A stretch of 10,247 bases of DNA from contig CALWEB010000167.1 of assembly GCA_944376955.1 (NCBI GenBank), positions 1 through 10,247 of the forward strand, given 5' to 3'. The DNA is from an uncultured Agathobaculum sp. GTDB taxonomy: Bacteria > Bacillota > Clostridia > Oscillospirales > Butyricicoccaceae. The first letter of the stretch is position 1. Each line of letters begins with the position of its first letter. The translations under genes were made by a program, and so were the position numbers. Of this stretch, positions 6,386 through 10,247 are shown piece by piece. The notes beneath the pieces are model-generated. The model was given only the letters and a program-made list of their open reading frames with translations, searched no databases and was not told where the DNA came from.

Positions 6386-6958
6386 TCAGATACGGGTTTT
6401 CAGTGCCTCTCTGAGTGCCCGCAGCGCGCGGCCGCGGTGCGAAATCTGATTTTTGACCTCACCCGGCAGTTCACCGAACGTGCAGCCATATTCCGGCACG
6501 AAAAACAGCGGGTCATACCCGAAGCCGCCCGCACCGCGGCTCTCGCGAAGCAGTTCGCCCGCGCACTCGCCGCGCACCGTGATCTCCTGCCCATCCGGCA
6601 GAATACATGCAATCGCGCAGACAAAGCGGCAGGCACGGTTATCCTGCTCTTTCATATTCTTTAATAAAAACGTATTGCGGTCCTGATCGGTTCCCGCGCA
6701 GTAGCGCGCGGAGTAGATGCCCGGTGCGCCGTCCAGCGCGTCCACGCACAGGCCACTGTCATCCGCAATCGCAGGCAAACCGGTAAATTCCGCCGCACTT
6801 TTCGCCTTGATGATGGCATTTTCCTCAAAAGTTGTGCCGGTTTCCTCCGGCTCAGGCGCATTTTCAGGCAGCGGCAGCACTTCGATGCCGAGTTCGCCCA
6901 AAATTTCTGCCATTTCCTTCAATTTCTTCCGATTGTGGGAGGCAAGCACAAATTGCAT
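6386..6958 (-). CDS. rdgB: XTP/dITP pyrophosphatase (non-canonical purine NTP hydrolase)
   Basis: House-cleaning enzyme of the HAM1/RdgB family that hydrolyses XTP, ITP and dITP to monophosphates, keeping deaminated purines out of DNA and RNA. From ATG the protein is 190 residues. Motifs: ASHNRKK (6-12), TFEENAIIKA (43-52), ADDSGLCVDAL (65-75) with the metal/base-proton aspartates, GAPGIYSARY (78-87), GFGYDPLF (145-152) and SHRGRAL (173-179). I chose the ATG at 6958, whose A is also the last base of the rph stop (TGATG), because GGGGGAG (6967-6973) lies eight bases upstream. A GTG one codon earlier (6961) is possible and would add one residue. Rph and RdgB are neighbours or even fused in several Firmicutes. 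Confidence 0.97.
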   Translation of the reverse strand: MQFVLASHNRKKLKEMAEILGELGIEVLPLPENAPEPEETGTTFEENAIIKAKSAAEFTGLPAIADDSGLCVDALDGAPGIYSARYCAGTDQDRNTFLLKNMKEQDNRACRFVCAIACILPDGQEITVRGECAGELLRESRGAGGFGYDPLFFVPEYGCTFGELPGEVKNQISHRGRALRALREALKTRI

Positions 6959-7683
6959 CACAGACGCTCCCCCATCACACGGCTCTGCTCTTCACACAGA
7001 CGCTGGCACCCCTCTTTGCCGAGCGCGAGCAGTTGTTTGAGTTCGGTATCCGAAAACGGACGGCCCTCGCCCGTGCCCTGCACTTCGATGAACTCGCCCG
7101 CCGAGGTCATCACAACGTTGCAGTCCACGATCGCGTGGCTGTCCTCCGCATAATTCAGGTCAAGGATGGCCTCGTCCTCGAAAATGCCAACCGACACCGC
7201 CGCAACCTGCGCGGAAAGCGGCATTTTTTCGATCACGCCTTCATCCAGCAGCTTTTTGCAGGCAAGCCACAAGGCGACAAATCCGCCCGTAATAGACGCG
7301 CAGCGCGTGCCGCCATCCGCCTGAATGACATCGCAATCGATCATGATCTGGCGCTCACCAAGCGCTTCACGATCCACCACCGCACGCAGCGAACGGCCGA
7401 TCAGCCGCTGGATCTCGCTCGAGCGACCATCGAGCTTGAGGCTCTTAATGTCGCGCTTTTTGCGCGTGTTCGTCGCACGCGGCAGCATGGCGTACTCCGC
7501 CGTCACCCAGCCAAGCCCCTTGCCCTCCAGAAAGGGCGGCACCTTGTCCTCCACCGAAGCAGTGCAGATCACCTTGGTGTTGCCCATTTCCACCAGCACC
7601 GAGCCTTCGGCGTACATGGTATAATCCTTTGTCATCTTCACCGGACGCAGCGCGTCCGGGGTTCTTCCGTCTGGTCGTTGCAT
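6958..7683 (-). CDS. rph: Ribonuclease PH (tRNA 3' processing)
   Basis: Phosphorolytic 3'-to-5' exoribonuclease that trims nucleotides after the tRNA CCA end; works as a ring-shaped hexamer. The 241-residue length is typical. Visible motifs: RPDGR (3-7), GWVTAEYAMLPRATNTRKKR (58-77), GRSSEIQRLIGRSLR (86-100) for phosphate/RNA binding, DCDVIQADGGTR (116-127), YAEDSHAIVDCNVVM (178-192) with the acidic active-site residues D181 and D187, and EVQGTGEGRPFS (200-211). The ATG overlaps the ftsY stop as TAATG (7681-7685), indicating coupling. Nothing suggests the frameshift known from some E. coli K-12 strains; the frame is complete. Confidence 0.98.
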   Translation of the reverse strand: MQRPDGRTPDALRPVKMTKDYTMYAEGSVLVEMGNTKVICTASVEDKVPPFLEGKGLGWVTAEYAMLPRATNTRKKRDIKSLKLDGRSSEIQRLIGRSLRAVVDREALGERQIMIDCDVIQADGGTRCASITGGFVALWLACKKLLDEGVIEKMPLSAQVAAVSVGIFEDEAILDLNYAEDSHAIVDCNVVMTSAGEFIEVQGTGEGRPFSDTELKQLLALGKEGCQRLCEEQSRVMGERL

Positions 7684-8609
7684 TATGCATTTTCTCCTTC
7701 CACAGGCGGCAGTATGGCTTCCAGAAATGCCGCACGGTCAAAATCAATCAAATCATCAATGCCTTCGCCCACGCCGACGAGCTTGACTGGAACACCCAGA
7801 CCCGCCGAAATGGCAATCACGATGCCGCCTTTGGCCGTGCCGTCCAGCTTGGTCAGCACAATGCCGGTCAAGTGCGCGGCCTTGTTGAACTCCTCGGCCT
7901 GATGCACAGCGTTCTGGCCGGTCGTCGCGTCCAGCACCAGCAGCGTCTCGCGCGACGCGTCCGGCAGTTCGCGGGAAATGACGCGGTCGATTTTGGCTAG
8001 TTCGTTCATCAGATTGGCCTTGTTGTGCAAGCGGCCTGCCGTATCCACGATGATGATATCACTGCCGCGCGCCTTTGCCGCCGAGATGGAGTCAAACACA
8101 ACCGCCGCCGGGTCTGCACCCTCGCCGTGGCGCACGATATCTGCGCCTGCGCGCTTGGCCCAGATTTCCAGCTGGTCAGCCGCTGCCGCGCGGAAGGTAT
8201 CCGCCGCGCTGAGCATGACCTTTTTGCCTTCGTTTGCATAACGGGCGGCCAGCTTGCCGATCGATGTGGTCTTACCCACGCCATTGACGCCGATCACCAA
8301 AATGACAGCAGGTTTGCCTGATACATCGAGCGGCTGGTTTTCCAGCATGTTATCGGTCAACACCTCGCGCAATAGGTCACGCAACTCGGGTGCCGTCGTA
8401 ATTTTCTTGAGTTTCGCCCGTTTTTCCACCTCAGCCACGATCTTCATCGAGGTTTCCGCACCCACATCAGACAAAATGAGCGCTTCCTCCAGTTCCTCCA
8501 GCAGGTCGGCGTCGATTTTGACGAACGCAGCAAACACACTGTCGAGCGAGCGGTTCACCGCATCACTCGTCTTCTGCAAACCCTGTTTGATCTTATCAAA
8601 TAATCCCAT
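7683..8609 (-). CDS. ftsY: Signal recognition particle receptor FtsY
   Basis: SRP-family GTPase that docks ribosome-SRP complexes at the membrane and delivers nascent membrane and secreted proteins to SecYEG. The 308-residue protein has a short N-terminal amphipathic start (MGLFDKIKQGLQKT), the four-helix N domain (to about 95) and the G domain: P-loop GVNGVGKTT (107-115), DTFRAAA (137-143), DTAGR (189-193), TKLDGTAKGG (253-262) and the closing GVGEGIDDL. Presence of DTFRAAA, the short N domain and no M domain separates it from Ffh. It lacks the long acidic A domain of enterobacterial FtsY, as in most Gram-positives. The start ATG has GAGGAG (8615-8620) five bases upstream. It lies 26 bases after smc, a classic Firmicutes pairing. 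Confidence 0.98.
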   Translation of the reverse strand: MGLFDKIKQGLQKTSDAVNRSLDSVFAAFVKIDADLLEELEEALILSDVGAETSMKIVAEVEKRAKLKKITTAPELRDLLREVLTDNMLENQPLDVSGKPAVILVIGVNGVGKTTSIGKLAARYANEGKKVMLSAADTFRAAAADQLEIWAKRAGADIVRHGEGADPAAVVFDSISAAKARGSDIIIVDTAGRLHNKANLMNELAKIDRVISRELPDASRETLLVLDATTGQNAVHQAEEFNKAAHLTGIVLTKLDGTAKGGIVIAISAGLGVPVKLVGVGEGIDDLIDFDRAAFLEAILPPVEGENA

Positions 8610-8635
8610 AATAACTCCTCAAATTGTGATTGCAT

Positions 8636-10247
8636 TCATCGAATGGTATGTCCCAGCTGCTTCTCCGCCTCCGCAAGGTTGAGCATCAGCATCTTGGACA
8701 CGCCCTGTTCTTGCATGGTTACGCCATAGAGCATGTCGGCCTCCTCCATCGTACCGCGACGGTGCGTGATGACAATAAACTGCGTCGAAGCGGTCAGCCG
8801 CCGGATGTACTGCGCAAACCGCGCCACATTTACATCATCCAGCGCCGCCTCAATCTCATCGAGCACGCAGAACGGTGTCGGGCGCAGCTTCAAGATCGCA
8901 AAATACAGGGCGATCGCCACAAACGCCTTTTCACCGCCCGAAAGCAACGTCAACGTCTTGACCGCCTTACCCGGCGGCGAAACGCGGATATCAATGCCGC
9001 AGTTTAAGATATCCGAAGTGTCGGCCAGCTGCAATTCCGCATGGCCGCCGCCGAAGATCTCACGAAACGTTTCCCCAAAGTAAACGTTAAGTTTGGCAAA
9101 CTCAGAGGCAAAAATCTCCTTCATGTTGACCGTCAGCTGTTCGATGACCTTGTACAGCTCATGCTGCGCCTTTTCCAAGTCATCCTTCTGCTCACCCATG
9201 AAGTTATACCGCTCCAGCGCTTGGCTGTACTCCTCCACCGCGTCCAGATTGACGTTGCCGAGCGCACGCATCTTGCCGCGGATGCCTTGCGCCTCATCGC
9301 GCGCAGCGGACACGTCCTCCAGCGGACGCGCAACCTCCGCCGCAGGAGTGGGTGTCAACTCATAGTTTTCCCACATTTTATCCAGAATCTGCGTTTCCTC
9401 GGTTTTGAGTTGTCCCGCACGGTTTTCCAATCGGGCAGACTCTCGCTCAAGGTTGAGGATCTCCTCGTTTTTGCCCTGTGCTTCACGATCCACGCGGGCG
9501 CGTTCGCCCTCGACCCGCTCTCGGTGCTGCATCTGTGCGTCCAGATTTTCGTGCAGACGCGTCTCCGCTGCAGCGGTGCCCTTGCCTGCTTCCTCGGTCT
9601 GCGCCAACTCATCGGTCAGACGCGCAATCTCCGCTTCAAAACCTGCAATCGTATCCGCCGTACCGGAAACACCAGCGTCCAGCTCCGCTTTGAGCTGTTC
9701 CAAATCAGCCAGCGCGCGCGCTTCGCTCGCGGCCTCCGAACGGTTCTGTGCCAATTCGGTCTGCACCGCAGTCATACGCGCGGCATTCTCCGCCGCCTGT
9801 GCGCCCTGCTGATCGAGTACTGCACGGCAGCGCTCCACTTCGCGTTCCGCGTCATCCAGCGCCTGCTGCGCACCCGTCTGCTTTTCGTCGCACTGCGCAA
9901 TCGCATTCTCATACTGCTGCTTGGCTTGGGCAAGGTTGTCCCGTTCCAGCATCAAACCATCGTACTGGTGCTGCAAGCTGTCGAGCAGCACGCGATGCTG
10001 CGAAACCGAAGCGCGCAGCCCCGCCTCGTCCTGCTCGGCGCGGATGCGCTCAGCTTCAATGGCTTTGAGGTCATACGCAAGCGCCGCGTATTCCTCCTTA
10101 GCCTCGTGGAACGCAGCCTCGGCTTGCGCTTGTTTCTGTTCCAGCGTCTGCACCTGCGCCTCAGCAGCCTTGAGCCGGCCTGCGCGGGCAAGCGCGCCTG
10201 TACCGCGTGACGCTGAGCCGCCCGTCATCGCGCCGCCCGCCTGAATG
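8636..10247 (-). CDS. smc: Chromosome segregation protein SMC, C-terminal half (5' part beyond window)
   Basis: Condensin ATPase that compacts and separates chromosomes with ScpA and ScpB. The frame is open to the right edge and the upstream residues IQAGGAMTGGS match the end of the SMC hinge, so an ATG at 10228 is an internal methionine and not the start. From that methionine, about residues 15-290 are Glu/Gln/Ala-rich antiparallel coiled coil. The C-terminal head follows, with RALGNVNLDAVEEY (321-334), GETFREIFGGGHAEL (385-399), the ABC signature LSGGEK (429-434; DNA about 8930-8944), Walker B FCVLDEIEAALDD (453-465; about 8834-8872) and the switch histidine in VITHRRGTM (486-494). It ends at TGA 8636, 26 bases before ftsY. 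The visible half is intact. The Walker A head and first coiled coil lie outside the window. Confidence 0.97.
   Translation of the reverse strand, partial: IQAGGAMTGGSASRGTGALARAGRLKAAEAQVQTLEQKQAQAEAAFHEAKEEYAALAYDLKAIEAERIRAEQDEAGLRASVSQHRVLLDSLQHQYDGLMLERDNLAQAKQQYENAIAQCDEKQTGAQQALDDAEREVERCRAVLDQQGAQAAENAARMTAVQTELAQNRSEAASEARALADLEQLKAELDAGVSGTADTIAGFEAEIARLTDELAQTEEAGKGTAAAETRLHENLDAQMQHRERVEGERARVDREAQGKNEEILNLERESARLENRAGQLKTEETQILDKMWENYELTPTPAAEVARPLEDVSAARDEAQGIRGKMRALGNVNLDAVEEYSQALERYNFMGEQKDDLEKAQHELYKVIEQLTVNMKEIFASEFAKLNVYFGETFREIFGGGHAELQLADTSDILNCGIDIRVSPPGKAVKTLTLLSGGEKAFVAIALYFAILKLRPTPFCVLDEIEAALDDVNVARFAQYIRRLTASTQFIVITHRRGTMEEADMLYGVTMQEQGVSKMLMLNLAEAEKQLGHTIR

Noticed and set aside
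9041..10210. Plus-strand open frame of 389 codons opposite smc
   Set aside because: It is a mirror of the SMC coiled coil, Leu/Arg-rich in the way expected from the reverse of Glu/Gln/Ala codons.

Overview
The window is a dense block of core bacterial genes, all on the minus strand, with no mobile, CRISPR, phage or defence element that I can see. Read in transcription order (right to left) it holds smc (3' half), ftsY, rph, rdgB, yhbY, nadD, yqeK, an LCP-family cell-wall gene, rsfS, leuS and rpsU (nearly complete, cut by the left edge). The gene order, the short FtsY without a long acidic N-terminus, the frequent TTG/GTG starts with strong Shine-Dalgarno (SD) sequences and the GC-rich composition suggest a Gram-positive anaerobe of the class Clostridia, perhaps an Oscillospiraceae/Butyricicoccaceae-like gut bacterium. 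That placement is inferred from gene order and protein character, not from a search.

Right part (10247-5469): smc and ftsY cover chromosome organisation and SRP-dependent membrane targeting. rph, rdgB, yhbY and nadD follow for tRNA 3' trimming, nucleotide-pool sanitation, ribosome assembly and NAD synthesis. These genes are packed tightly. ftsY/rph overlap as TAATG, rph/rdgB as TGATG and yhbY/nadD as ATGA, which points to one polycistronic mRNA with translational coupling.

Middle part (5431-2767): yqeK (HD-domain phosphohydrolase), an LCP phosphotransferase and rsfS (ribosome silencing factor). The LCP protein has a long basic/proline-rich cytoplasmic N-terminus, one membrane helix, a normal catalytic domain and an unusual Gly/Thr/Glu extracellular tail. 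The tail is built from seven tandem 33-bp units, six of them identical in protein sequence.

Left part (2686-1): leuS (TTG start) follows an 80-nt gap holding a long GNRA-capped stem-loop. rpsU starts from GTG behind a perfect consensus sigma-A promoter (TTGACA, 17 nt, TATAAT) and a roughly 75-nt leader. That leader can fold in two mutually exclusive ways, one of which would cover the rpsU ribosome binding site.

There is no gene-free stretch longer than about 120 bases. I found no convincing new multi-gene system. The points worth a second look are the LCP repeat tail, the rsfS-leuS stem-loop, the rpsU leader and a run of three consecutive TTG-started genes.
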